This document shows, piece by piece, positions 7,640 to 16,079 of a stretch of 59,304 bases of DNA (its first letter is position 1; each line of letters begins with the position of its first letter). The stretch spans positions 1-59,304 of the forward strand of contig JANJUF010000087.1 of the NCBI GenBank assembly GCA_024710705.1, given 5' to 3'. A program made the translations under genes and the position numbers. The notes under the pieces were generated by a model, which saw nothing but the letters and a program-made list of their open reading frames with translations, had not been told where the DNA came from and did no database searches. The stretch comes from Gemmatimonadaceae bacterium. Its GTDB lineage: Bacteria; Gemmatimonadota; Gemmatimonadetes; Gemmatimonadales; Gemmatimonadaceae.

Positions 7640-8044
7640 GTGCGGCTGCTTGCGGGAGTCGTCGCCAGCCTGCTTTTCTCGCTCGCCGCACTCCACGTGC
7701 TATGGACCGCTCGCGGACGATCGCCGAGTGCCGCGATCCCGTCACGCAGGGACGGGACTCCGCTGTTCCGCCCAGGTCGCGCGGTCACACTCCTGGTCGC
7801 CGTCGGCCTCACCCTCGCCGGGCTCCTCGTGCTGGCTCGCGTCGCCGCGAACGACGGCCGCTGGGTGCCAGCCGCGACGTGGGTCGTGGCCAGCGTCTTT
7901 GCCTTGAGGGCCGTTGGCGAGTTCCGGTATGTCGGGTTCTTCAAGCGCGAGCGCTCCACGACGTTCGCACGGTGGGACACGGTGCTCTTCACGCCCCTGT
8001 GCGCGGCCCTCGCGGCGGCTGTCTCCGTGGTGGCGGCCAGCTAG
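7640..8044 (+). CDS. DUF3995-type membrane protein
   Basis: A 134-residue protein with four predicted hydrophobic helices (about 3-22, 46-66, 74-92, 110-130). The signature 'vFalRavGEFRYVGFFKr...TtFARWDt..ysPLc' is typical of DUF3995 integral membrane proteins, which I recall as frequent integron cassette cargo. The function is unknown. The start is GTG 7640, 9 nt after GGAGG (7630-7634). An upstream in-frame ATG at 7520 would place the start inside the attC-like site and is rejected. The stop codon overlaps the next attC-like box. Confidence 0.8.
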   Translation: MRLLAGVVASLLFSLAALHVLWTARGRSPSAAIPSRRDGTPLFRPGRAVTLLVAVGLTLAGLLVLARVAANDGRWVPAATWVVASVFALRAVGEFRYVGFFKRERSTTFARWDTVLFTPLCAALAAAVSVVAAS

Positions 8045-8173
8045 CGGCGCTCGGTGCCGACGGCCGTGCGTCGGTAGCGGTGGCGGGACCGCCGCCCCAT
8101 TGTATGGGACGGCATCCGGCGGCCCCGCCGCCGCGAATTGTTTGAACGGACACGGCACAACCTCACGTGCTGC
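8040..8173 (+). repeat. attC-like site
   Basis: It begins 'gctagcggcgct' (a degenerate form of gctaacgacgct) overlapping the stop of the DUF3995 gene and ends 'ggcacaacctcacgtgctg'. The interior has an imperfect GC-rich stem (ggtggcggg-accgccg against cggcggccccgccgcc) around 'ccccattgtatggga'. The terminal R' box is degenerate. Confidence 0.5.
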
Positions 8174-8192
8174 CCACCTATCGAGCTTCTGA

Positions 8193-9011
8193 GTGAATCA
8201 CGAGGGCGCACTTTCTCAATTGGCCCGGATCGCACTCACTGCGGTGCTTTCCTGCATGGTCCCGGCGACAATGCCGGCGCAAGTCGTTCACTGTGCGCTG
8301 GCCAGCCAGCCGTGGCAGTACGGATTCCGCGGCGCTTGCGTACGCCAGGGCTTACCGCAAGAGCGGCCGGACTACCGGTCGGTCCTGGAGTCCGTTTGGC
8401 CCGATGACACGGTTACGGTCTTCGCTGCGCGGGACTCGAGCGGATCGTGGATCGGACACCTTGCGTCGAGCCAGCGCTCCTTTTCGTTCCAACTCGCACA
8501 GGAACACTTGCCGGACGGCAGGAAGCGCGACGTGCTCCGAAACGTCCACTCCTGGGCCGTTGTCCGGGATTGGCGCATTGCTGGAGACTCCGCGTGGTTC
8601 AGCTTTGATCCTGCGGAAGAGGCGGACCCGTCGCCCGACGATGTTCTGATCTTGGAGCGCGCGTTGGTTGCACTGGATTCCGTGAGAACCTGGGATCGCG
8701 CCGACGATCGGAACTGCGTCAACGACGCAGCTGGTCATCGCAGCCTCTACTGCCTGATCTATCGCGCAGTGGAGGAGCACATGGGCCGCTTCCATTTCCG
8801 GCAGCCGGCGCTGCAAGTTGCGCGCGCAGTCGTGCGTCGCCATTGGCGTGCACGTGTGTCAACGCACCCGCTCATGGATTTCAACAATCACTCGCAGACC
8901 ACCATGGCTGATGTCCGCCATGCACTGGAGACCGCGTTGGCCCAGGCGCGCCGCGAAGCTGCCGCAGGCAGGCAGTTCCGGGCTTCGCCGAGTATCGAGC
9001 GGCATTACTGA
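8193..9011 (+). CDS. secreted protein with C-terminal DUF6197-like region
   Basis: A 272-residue protein. GTG 8193 opens a signal peptide (ALTAVLSCMVPATMPAQ). The middle, about residues 40-150, is an unrecognised beta-rich domain (SYVLES-like start, SSGSWIGHLASSQRSF). Residues of about 155-255 resemble the DUF6197 fold: ALVALDSVRTWDRAD, then CVNDAAGHRSLYCLIYRA, then MDFNNHSQTTMADVRHALE. That order (helix with W, short Cys-containing helix, FNxxxxxTxxDVxxxL) is how I recognise it. DUF6197 proteins have no assigned function, and this match is by eye only. It is flanked by attC-like sequences. Confidence 0.6.
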   Translation: MNHEGALSQLARIALTAVLSCMVPATMPAQVVHCALASQPWQYGFRGACVRQGLPQERPDYRSVLESVWPDDTVTVFAARDSSGSWIGHLASSQRSFSFQLAQEHLPDGRKRDVLRNVHSWAVVRDWRIAGDSAWFSFDPAEEADPSPDDVLILERALVALDSVRTWDRADDRNCVNDAAGHRSLYCLIYRAVEEHMGRFHFRQPALQVARAVVRRHWRARVSTHPLMDFNNHSQTTMADVRHALETALAQARREAAAGRQFRASPSIERHY

Positions 9012-9124
9012 GGAGCTGAGGCTGACGGCGCTCGCCTCGGACGCAGCTGGCTCGCTCCACTCGCCTGCTGCATTGTTCATGGTGCGCGGCAGCTCAGCTC
9101 CGACGCGTTGGGCTGCCAACCTGG

Positions 9125-9167
9125 ACATCTGCGTCATTGACTGCCGCACAAGCCGTTGCGGCTGATC
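9125..9167 (+). repeat. degenerate attC-like 3' end
   Basis: The stretch 'cattgactgccgcacaagccgttgcggc' resembles the 3' half of neighbouring sites ('ttattgaagcgttcacagcacaagctgacgttagc'). No clean 5' partner is visible in 9012-9124, a region with no gene. It may mark the end of the cassette run or a decayed site. Confidence 0.3.
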
Positions 9168-9178
9168 CCGGAAGGAGT

Positions 9179-9931
9179 ATGGCCGACCCGGTCATTCAGC
9201 TCTCGAGTCTCTCGCGTCGCTTCGGACAGAAGACTGCGCTCGACGACGTCACGCTCTCGCTTCCGCGCGGCGTCGTCTACGGCTTGGTCGGCGCCAACGG
9301 CGCAGGGAAGACGACGATCATCCGCCACATACTCGGCCTGCTGCGCGCCGCAAGCGGAACCGTGCGCGTGTTCGGGATGGACCCCGTGGCGGAGCCGGTC
9401 GCCGTCCTGTCGCGGGTGGGTTACCTCTCGGAGGAGAACGATCTGCCGGCATGGATGTCCGTCGGCGAGCTGATCCGGTACACCCGCGCGTTCTACCCGA
9501 CCTGGGACGACGGCTACGCGGAGGAGCTGCGCCGCGCGTTCGGACTGGACCCATCGGCGCGCATCCGCGACCTGTCCAGGGGTCAGAAGGCCCGGGCCGG
9601 TCTCATCGTGGCATTGGCGCACCGTCCGGAACTGCTGGTGCTGGACGAACCATCCTCCGGCCTCGATCCAATCGTCCGACGCGACATACTCGGCGCGGTG
9701 CTCCGGACCATCGCCCACGAAGGGCGCACCGTGTTCTTCTCATCGCACCTGCTCGACGAAGTCGAGGAGGTGGCGGATCACGTGATCATCATCAGCGAAG
9801 GACGGATCCTGCTCAGCGCTCCGTTGGCCGAGGTCCGGGAGCGGCACCGTGTGGACGGAGAGTCACTGAGCCTCGACGCCGTGTTCCACGCGCTCGTAGG
9901 CACTCCGGCCTCGCCTCTCCCGCTCGGGTAG
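9179..9931 (+). CDS. ABC transporter ATP-binding subunit (ABC-2 exporter type)
   Basis: A 250-residue ATPase with all ABC motifs: Walker A GANGAGKTT (about 36-44), a Q-loop-region LSEEN segment, signature LSRGQ, Walker B LLVLDEPSSGLD and the switch His in SSHLLDE. The LSRGQ..ARAGL signature and the short length are typical of ABC-2/YtrB-like exporters of drugs, lipids or antibiotics. GGAAGGAG just upstream of ATG 9179 sets the start. The next gene, a large permease, starts 3 nt after the stop, so the two form a transporter. Confidence 0.9.
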   Translation: MADPVIQLSSLSRRFGQKTALDDVTLSLPRGVVYGLVGANGAGKTTIIRHILGLLRAASGTVRVFGMDPVAEPVAVLSRVGYLSEENDLPAWMSVGELIRYTRAFYPTWDDGYAEELRRAFGLDPSARIRDLSRGQKARAGLIVALAHRPELLVLDEPSSGLDPIVRRDILGAVLRTIAHEGRTVFFSSHLLDEVEEVADHVIIISEGRILLSAPLAEVRERHRVDGESLSLDAVFHALVGTPASPLPLG

Positions 9932-9934
9932 GCC

Positions 9935-11569
9935 GTGCGCTCCCCTGCGGCGGCCTTTGCCTGGGCGTTCGGCCGGCGGCACCGGTTCGGCTTCCTCGCG
10001 CTCGGCGCATATCTGAGCGCGCTGGGCGTCGTTCGGTTCCTCGCGTTGACGACCGAGTTGCGCCTGCCTACTGAGTGGGACGTCGGATTCGCATTTCTCG
10101 TTGTCGTGCCGGGAACGGTCGCACTCTACTGGCTCATCATCGCGTTCACCTTCGGATCCGAGGGCAACCTCGCCGGTCGGCAGTCCATCTACCCGCCGCG
10201 GCAGTACACGTTGCCGGTGACCACCACGGCGCTCACGGCGTGGCCGATGCTCTATGGCGCAGCCTGCGTTGCACTGCTGTGGCTCGCGACGCGCATCGTC
10301 GCGCCTTGGCCGGTGAACCTCCCCATCGCGGTTCCGCTGTTGTGGCCCGGGTTGCTCGGGCTCGTGCTCTTGGCGTGGACGCAGGCGATCACGTGGGCGT
10401 CGTACCCGCTGCCGGCGATGCGGGTGGTGGTCACGGTGGTCGGGCTCACGTCGGTGCAGGTGCTCTCGGTACTCGCAATCGAGTTGCAGGCAAGCGAGAC
10501 GCTGATGGTGGCCCTGCTGGCCCCGCAGCTTCCGCTCGCGTTCCTCGTGGCCCGACACGCGGTGGCGCGCGCGCGATGCGGCGCCGTCACGGATCGGAGC
10601 GCTGTGTTCGAACGGATCGGCGCGGCCCTCGCTCGACGGGGACTCAATCACAAACCCTTTGCCAACGCTGGGGCCGCTCAGTTCTGGCTGGAGTGGAAGC
10701 GGTACGGATGGTCGCTCCCCACGTTGGTCGCGATCGTTCTGCCGGTGGAGCTCCTTCTCCTCTGGGCGTCGCGGGACGCGCCGGCACTGGTCTTCACCAT
10801 TCTTGCGATCGTGGCGCTGACGCCGCCCTGCCTGGCGTCGTTCACGGCGATTGCGGTGCGAAAGTCCGGCGCGGGGGATGACTATGGCGTGAGTCCCTTC
10901 ACGGCGACGCGGCCGCTCTCCAGCGCCGCGCTGGTGGGCGCGCGCCTCAGAATGGCCGTGTGGAGCGCGGCCGCCGCATGGGTGCTGGTGATTCCGGCGG
11001 TCCCCATCGCGTTGCTGCTGTCGGATACCTGGCCGATCGTCGCCGACCGCGCCCGGGCCGTCGCCGGCGTGGTGGGTACACCGCGCGCCATCGGGTTCGG
11101 CGCGCTGGTGCTCGCCACGCTCATCCTCACGACATGGCGGCAGATGGTGCAGAGCCTCTACCTCGGGCTCACGGGGCGCACGGGGCTCATCAGGGGCAGT
11201 GGGTTGGCGATGCTGTGCGGGATCGTCGCCGTCGGACCACTGGTGGAGTGGGCGTGGACCAGCGGCGCGCGCGCATGGTTCTGGGTCGGGCTATTCTGGA
11301 CGCTCGGCATCATCGTGGCCGCACGGATGCTACTCGCGAGTTGGATTGCGATGCGGCTGCATCGCGACCGGTTGATGTCCGACCGGTCGCTCCTCGCTGG
11401 GGCGGCCCTGTGGCTTGCCGCCGTGGCGGCGGTGTACGCCGTGCTCCTGTGGCTCTTCGCGACGCCCATCATGCCGCGATTCCTGCTGCTGCTGATCGCG
11501 ACCGTCGCGGTGCCGTTCGTGCGACTCTCGGCGGCGCCGCTGGCGCTGGCGTGGAACCGTCACCGATGA
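9935..11569 (+). CDS. ABC-2 type multi-spanning permease
   Basis: A 544-residue, very hydrophobic protein with about 12-14 predicted transmembrane helices (for example VGFAFLVVVPGTVALYWLI, VVTVVGLTSVQVLSVLAI, LLLLIATVAVPFV). It starts at GTG 9935, 3 nt after the ATPase stop, and ends with a 4-nt overlap (ATGA) into the next gene. I see no individual family motif beyond the general form of exporter permeases encoded next to YtrB-like ATPases. The substrate is unknown. The coupling to a secreted esterase may mean that the three act together. Confidence 0.75.
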   Translation: MRSPAAAFAWAFGRRHRFGFLALGAYLSALGVVRFLALTTELRLPTEWDVGFAFLVVVPGTVALYWLIIAFTFGSEGNLAGRQSIYPPRQYTLPVTTTALTAWPMLYGAACVALLWLATRIVAPWPVNLPIAVPLLWPGLLGLVLLAWTQAITWASYPLPAMRVVVTVVGLTSVQVLSVLAIELQASETLMVALLAPQLPLAFLVARHAVARARCGAVTDRSAVFERIGAALARRGLNHKPFANAGAAQFWLEWKRYGWSLPTLVAIVLPVELLLLWASRDAPALVFTILAIVALTPPCLASFTAIAVRKSGAGDDYGVSPFTATRPLSSAALVGARLRMAVWSAAAAWVLVIPAVPIALLLSDTWPIVADRARAVAGVVGTPRAIGFGALVLATLILTTWRQMVQSLYLGLTGRTGLIRGSGLAMLCGIVAVGPLVEWAWTSGARAWFWVGLFWTLGIIVAARMLLASWIAMRLHRDRLMSDRSLLAGAALWLAAVAAVYAVLLWLFATPIMPRFLLLLIATVAVPFVRLSAAPLALAWNRHR

Positions 11570-12546
11570 GGGCTCTCGCAGCGGTGTGGCTCTGCATCAC
11601 GCTGCCGGGCGTCGTGGCCTTGGTGGACGGTGTGGCATTCTACGCCACGAACCGAGGCAGCGGCGTCATCGTGGTGGGAGAGGAGGCGCGTGGCTACCTG
11701 CTGCACCTGCCCCGAGACCACGACCGATCGCGGCCGACGCCGCTCGTCATCAGCCTGCACGGTGGGGGGTTGTGGGGTGCAGCGCAGCGCGACATCAGTC
11801 GTTGGAACGAAGTGGCCGACCGCGAGGGGTTCATCGTGGCGTATCCGTCGGGGGCTGGGCGTGCGTCGCCACGTTCGTGGGACACGCATCCGGGCCCCGG
11901 TCGGAGGAATGACCTCGACTTCCTCATCGCGCTGATGGATACGCTGATCGTGCAGCATAACGTGGATCCTGCCCGGGTGTATGTGAACGGACTCTCCAAC
12001 GGTGGCGGGATGACGTTCGCCCTCTCCTGCGCCGCGGCAGAGCGGGTGGCGGCGGCGGGAATCGTCGCGGGCGCACTCTTCGAGCCGTGGGGCACGTGCA
12101 TCGGGGCGCCCTCGGTTCCGGTGATTCTGTTTCACGGCACGGACGATGCCGTGGCGCCGTACGAAGGCGGAACGACGTGGGTGGCACCGTGGCCGATGCC
12201 GAACATTCCCCAGTGGGTGGGGCGCTGGGCGGAGCGGAATGCCTGCGACGCCACCCCACGAGATTCGGTGCTGTCCGCGACCGTGACCAGACGTGCGTAC
12301 TCCGCGTGTGCGGGTGGGGCCGACGTCGTGCTATACACGTTGCACGGGGACGGGCACGTGTGGCCGAGTGGCGGCGCGCTCCCGAGGTGGCTTGCGGGAA
12401 CCGATAGCCGGAGCGTTGACGCCAGCACAGTGATGTGGGAGTTCTTTCGGGAGCGGCGAATGCCCGCGGGCGCGTCAGCGACGAGCAGCATCGGAGCGGC
12501 AGCCCACCACGCGGTCGCCGCGGACGGCTCTTCGCGCCGCCGCTGA
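11566..12546 (+). CDS. secreted PHB-depolymerase/LpqC-like esterase
   Basis: A 326-residue protein with an N-terminal signal (ALAAVWLCITLPGVVALVDG) and an alpha/beta hydrolase of the LpqC/feruloyl-esterase group. Motifs are the oxyanion-hole ISLHGGG, the nucleophile elbow GLSNGG, the FHGTDD segment with the catalytic Asp and a His in GDGHVWP. The ATG at 11566 overlaps the permease stop by 4 nt, so it is translationally coupled to the exporter. The last ~70 nt may also form part of an attC-like site ending at 12563. It probably hydrolyses a polyester or aryl ester outside the cell; the substrate is unknown. Confidence 0.8.
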   Translation: MRALAAVWLCITLPGVVALVDGVAFYATNRGSGVIVVGEEARGYLLHLPRDHDRSRPTPLVISLHGGGLWGAAQRDISRWNEVADREGFIVAYPSGAGRASPRSWDTHPGPGRRNDLDFLIALMDTLIVQHNVDPARVYVNGLSNGGGMTFALSCAAAERVAAAGIVAGALFEPWGTCIGAPSVPVILFHGTDDAVAPYEGGTTWVAPWPMPNIPQWVGRWAERNACDATPRDSVLSATVTRRAYSACAGGADVVLYTLHGDGHVWPSGGALPRWLAGTDSRSVDASTVMWEFFRERRMPAGASATSSIGAAAHHAVAADGSSRRR

Positions 12547-12563
12547 ACCACAGGACGTTAGAC
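12474..12563 (+). repeat. possible attC-like site overlapping a gene end
   Basis: GTCAGCGACG (12474) could be the R''/L'' side and 'gaaccacaggacgttagac' (GTTAGAC at 12557) the R' side. The right end is a good match to the consensus, while the left end lies in the coding end of the esterase. If real, the 3.4-kb ABC operon is itself the last cassette of the array. Confidence 0.3.
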
Positions 12564-12639
12564 AGATGGCGGCCTCGCCGTCACACGCCCGCCGTCACCC
12601 ACCTGACGGATGACGGCGGGGCGATGCGGCAGGGCCGCG

Positions 12640-12894
12640 TCATCGCTGAGATGATGAGAGCTTCTGCCGACCATGCTGCCAATGCAGGTCCTCCAGCGCA
12701 CGGCCGGGCGCAATCTTCATCATGTTCATGTCGTGCGGTTCCTGCCCGTCGTTATCGAGGGCGAAGGCGTGATCCACAAGGCGAATGGTGGCGCTCGCGA
12801 CCGGCGCTCGCCGTCTGGTGGGGGCCTGCACCGCAGCCGTGATGCCCATGGCCAACATTCGGAGTCGAACGGTTCGCATTGACACGAGCTCCAC
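12640..12894 (-). pseudogene. remnant of a cupredoxin-like/metal-binding secreted protein
   Basis: On the minus strand an 84-codon frame contains RLVDHAFALDNDGQEPHDM and then MKIAPGRALEDL. This order (V-DYAF, then NDGxEPHE-xxxxLxxGKxxxDL) is what I know from small secreted blue-copper-like domains, where about 15 residues normally stand between the two halves; here they are missing. The 3' part breaks up after HWQHG. It appears to be a decayed gene with an internal deletion, just upstream of the copper island. It is the only thing I see in 12564-13028. Confidence 0.4.
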
Positions 12895-13028
12895 TGCCGA
12901 GAGCGTTCAAGGCGATCCAAGGGCAGGAAACGGTCGGCCGAGTCTGCGACGGGCTCCCACGCCACGCAAGCGTTGGATGGCGCGGGCCCCGCTTGCCCCC
13001 CACCTCCAATCGCCCCTAAGATTCATCC

Positions 13029-13442
13029 ATGGTGCGCCATCGCTTCCCCAGTCCACGGACGTTGGCCCGAACGGCGGGCGCCCTGCTGGCTGCCGTGGCC
13101 CTCCTCGGCGGCGCCGCGCCGGCCAGCGCCTGCACGCACGATGGGCCGGAGCGCGCACTCGTGGCAGCGGTGGGGCACGGCGAGCCGCTCACCATGGCGC
13201 ACAGTGCAGGGCACGGCGCTGCGCACGTCGCTCCCGGCTACCTCGCGGACGACGCCTGCGAACACTGCGACGGGGCCGCCCACAACGAATCCTGCGAGCA
13301 GCACTGCCCCGCCGCCGCTTCACTGATGGCTGCCGCGTACGCGGAGTGGGCCCCGGCGCTTGGCATCGAGCGCTTCAGCGCTCCGCCGGCCGTCCTCAGC
13401 GGCGTCCTCCGCAGCGCCGAACCACCCCCTCCTCGAGCCTGA
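13029..13442 (+). CDS. secreted His/Cys-rich protein at start of copper efflux operon
   Basis: A 137-residue protein with a signal peptide (AGALLAAVALLGGAAPASA), then a region rich in metal ligands: HDGPER, AAVGHGE, MAHSAGHGAAHV and a CEHCDGAAHNESCEQHC cluster with four Cys and three His. It reads like a periplasmic metal-binding or sensing protein (similar in layout to DUF2946-type small proteins found before cus genes). Its gene lies 78 nt before cusC-like, on the same strand. The role is inferred from composition and neighbours; no fold is recognised with certainty. Confidence 0.7.
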   Translation: MVRHRFPSPRTLARTAGALLAAVALLGGAAPASACTHDGPERALVAAVGHGEPLTMAHSAGHGAAHVAPGYLADDACEHCDGAAHNESCEQHCPAAASLMAAAYAEWAPALGIERFSAPPAVLSGVLRSAEPPPPRA

Positions 13443-13520
13443 CCTCAGGTCCGCGACCGGTCGCACCGACCGGTCGGCCGTCGCGCGTCCGCGCGAGGCC
13501 ATTTCGCACCTCGAGGTCAT

Positions 13521-14825
13521 ATGCCCTACCCATTCCGATTCGTCATCGGCCTGACGTTGCTCGTCACGGCCGTGACTCCTGTTGGCGTTCGCGCGCAGGG
13601 GGACTCCCTCTCGCTCGACCGACTCCTGCGTGACGGGGCGGCGAGCCCGCGCCTGAAGGCCGCGCGGGCCGATGCCGACGCTGCTGCGGCGCGCATGGGA
13701 CTCGTCGCGCGACTTCCCGACCCTCAGGTCCAACTCGGCTGGATGAACTACGCCGTGCCGGGCCTGCGACCGATGACGCCGCTCACGATGCGCCAGCTAC
13801 AGGTGATGCAGATGGTGCCGCTGGCGGGTCGCTGGGGCGCCTGGCGCGACGCCGCGGCGTACGGGCGCGAAGAAGGCAGGGCGCGGGAGCAGGTGGCCGT
13901 CACCGCCCTGCGCCGCCGACTGGTGGAACATTTCGTGGAACTGCGGCGACTCGACCAGGGCCTCGTCTTCGCGTTGGAGGCGCAACGACTGGCCGAGGAA
14001 CTCCAGGCGACCACGACGGCGATGCTGCGCGCGGGCGAGGGACAACAGGCGGATGTCTTGCGGGCGGAGGTCGCCGTGGCCCGGATGCGTGCGGACGTGG
14101 AGCGGATGCAGGCGATGCGTCGCGCCCGTGCGGCGCAGATCAACGCCGAGCTCGACCGCGCTGCCGATCACCCCGTGCCGGTGGCGGCGGCACTCACGCT
14201 GCCAGCGGAGTTGCCGCCGCTCGCCACGTTGGTGGACGCCGGCGAGCGCGCCCGACCGGACCTGCGCCAGGCCGACGCCGCCGCGGCACGCGCCGACGCT
14301 GAGGCGCGTGTGGCGCGCTCTGAGCGCTGGCCCGACTTGCTGGTTGGCGTGCAGGTCGCCGACGGCCGCGACCTGATGGGGACGCCGGAGCGGATGGCGA
14401 GCCTGATGCTCGGGGCGAGCGTCCCGATCTACGCCGGTAGCCGCCAGCGGGCCATGCGACTGGAGGGCGAAGCGATGCTGGCCATGGCGCAGGCCGAGCG
14501 CACGATGCTCCGCGCCGAGACGCGGGGTGAGATCGGGATGGCCCACGCCGAACTGACGCAGTCGCGCACGATCGCCGCGCTCTATCGGCAATCGGTGCTT
14601 CCCGCGGCGCAGCGCGCGCTGGAGTCGGCAATGGGCGCGTACCGCGCCGGCAGCCTCCCATTCATGGCCGTGCTGGACGCGCAGATGACCCTCGTACGCG
14701 AGCGTGAGGAGCTGCTCCGCCTCGAGGCCACGGAAGGGCTGGCGTGGGCGGCGCTCGAAGCCTTCAGCGGACAACACTTCCTTCACACCCCATCCCCGCG
14801 CGAGCGCGGAGAACGCGATGACTAA
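13521..14825 (+). CDS. TolC-family outer membrane efflux protein (CusC/CzcC-like)
   Basis: A 434-residue protein: a signal peptide (IGLTLLVTAVTPVGVRAQG), then long amphipathic helices (PRLKAARADADAAAARMG; MQAMRRARAAQINAELDRA) in two repeats, with LPDPQVQLGWMNYAVPG and the second-repeat ARSERWPDLLVGVQV giving the OEP pattern. It forms the trimeric outer-membrane channel of the tripartite exporter encoded next. Length and gene order (C, B, A) match heavy-metal RND operons. The stop overlaps the adaptor start by 8 nt. Confidence 0.9.
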   Translation: MPYPFRFVIGLTLLVTAVTPVGVRAQGDSLSLDRLLRDGAASPRLKAARADADAAAARMGLVARLPDPQVQLGWMNYAVPGLRPMTPLTMRQLQVMQMVPLAGRWGAWRDAAAYGREEGRAREQVAVTALRRRLVEHFVELRRLDQGLVFALEAQRLAEELQATTTAMLRAGEGQQADVLRAEVAVARMRADVERMQAMRRARAAQINAELDRAADHPVPVAAALTLPAELPPLATLVDAGERARPDLRQADAAAARADAEARVARSERWPDLLVGVQVADGRDLMGTPERMASLMLGASVPIYAGSRQRAMRLEGEAMLAMAQAERTMLRAETRGEIGMAHAELTQSRTIAALYRQSVLPAAQRALESAMGAYRAGSLPFMAVLDAQMTLVREREELLRLEATEGLAWAALEAFSGQHFLHTPSPRERGERDD

Positions 14826-16071
14826 GTCAGCGATGCAGGACTCACGTGAGCCCGGCGCAGCGCGCAGTGGCTGGACGCGGGCGATCGGTCCCGTTGGCAT
14901 CCTTGCCCTCGCCATCGCCGCGGCCTGGTTCTTCACGCGCGACGGCGCACCCTCGTCCGCGACGGCTGGGCACCAGCACGGCACCGCGGCCACCGACGGT
15001 CCGCAGATGTTCTCGCTGGACACCGCTGCCGCGCGACGCATTGGCGTGACCTTCGCGATCGTGGAGTCGGGCCCGCTGGCGCGCACGGTGCGGGTGCCGG
15101 GCCGCGTGACGGTGGACGAGTCGCGGCGCTCGGTGATTGCCGCCAAGGTGGAGGGGTGGGTCGAGGACGTCTTCGTGCTGGCGGCCGGTGAACCGGTGCG
15201 CGCCGGTGACCCGCTCTTCTCCGTCTACTCGCCGATGTTCGTGGCAGCACAGGAGGAGTTGCTCTTGGCCGCCCGTTTCGCGGAGGACGCGACGACGCGG
15301 GGGGAGGCCGGCGAGACGGCGGCAGAGCTCTTGCGCGCCGCACGGCGGAAGCTCGAGTTCTGGGATGTGCCGGCGTCGGAGATCGATGCCGTTCTCGCGT
15401 CGCGCCAGCTGCGTCGCGCGCTGGTGATGCGGGCGCCTCGCGACGGCATCGTGCTCGCCAAGCAGGTCGTGGCAGGGCAGCCGCTGATGCCGGGGGAGCT
15501 CGCCTTCGAGCTCGCCGATCTCTCGCAGGTGTGGATTGAGGGGGCGCTGTTCGAGTCCGATGTGGACGCCGCGAGACTCGGCGCGGCGGTGGTGGTCGAA
15601 GTGGCCTCCAGCCCGCCGCGCGAGATCACCGGCCGCGTGACCTTCGTGGCGCCGGTGGTGGATGAGGCCGCGCGCACCGTGGGCATTCGCGTGCAAGCGG
15701 CGAACCGAGACGGGCAGTTGCGTCCTGGCGCACTGGTCACCCTACGACTCGAGACGCGCAGCGCCGGCGCGGTGCTCTCGGTGCCGCGCCGCGCGGTCCT
15801 CGTCTCCGGGGCGCGAGCCCTCGTGTTTGTGCAGATGGAAGATGGGATGCTCGAACCCCGCGAGGTAACACTGGGCGTCGCCACCGACGACCGACAGGCG
15901 ATCCTCAGCGGACTCGCGGCCGGCGAGGTGGTCGTCGCGAGCGCGACCTTCCTCGTTGATGCCGAGTCCAACCTGCGCACGGCGCTGGGCGGGATGGCAG
16001 CGATGCCCGGAATGCCCAGCGCGCCCACGACGACGCCGAAGGACGACGGTCTCAACCACCTCGACCACTAG
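14818..16071 (+). CDS. RND efflux periplasmic adaptor (CusB/CzcB-like)
   Basis: A 417-residue membrane-fusion protein. An N-terminal anchor helix (GPVGILALAIAAAWFFT) is followed by a His-containing tract (AGHQHGTAATDG), the barrel-sandwich half EGWVEDVFVLAAGEPVRAGDPL, a helical hairpin (SPMFVAAQEELLLAARF), and the second lipoyl half APRDGIVLAKQVVAGQ with the beta-barrel. This is the CusB order. It links CusA-like and CusC-like proteins and may hand over metal. The start is ATG 14818, in the end of the previous gene. The C-terminal MAAMPGMPSAP tail is Met-rich, which fits copper. Confidence 0.9.
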   Translation: MTKSAMQDSREPGAARSGWTRAIGPVGILALAIAAAWFFTRDGAPSSATAGHQHGTAATDGPQMFSLDTAAARRIGVTFAIVESGPLARTVRVPGRVTVDESRRSVIAAKVEGWVEDVFVLAAGEPVRAGDPLFSVYSPMFVAAQEELLLAARFAEDATTRGEAGETAAELLRAARRKLEFWDVPASEIDAVLASRQLRRALVMRAPRDGIVLAKQVVAGQPLMPGELAFELADLSQVWIEGALFESDVDAARLGAAVVVEVASSPPREITGRVTFVAPVVDEAARTVGIRVQAANRDGQLRPGALVTLRLETRSAGAVLSVPRRAVLVSGARALVFVQMEDGMLEPREVTLGVATDDRQAILSGLAAGEVVVASATFLVDAESNLRTALGGMAAMPGMPSAPTTTPKDDGLNHLDH

Positions 16072-16079
16072 AGACGCCC

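Noticed and set aside
12980-13000. Possible sigma-54 promoter (tggcgcgggccccgc) before the copper island
   Set aside because: GG-N10-GC spacing is met, but the -12 TTGC box is not; GC-rich coincidence likely.
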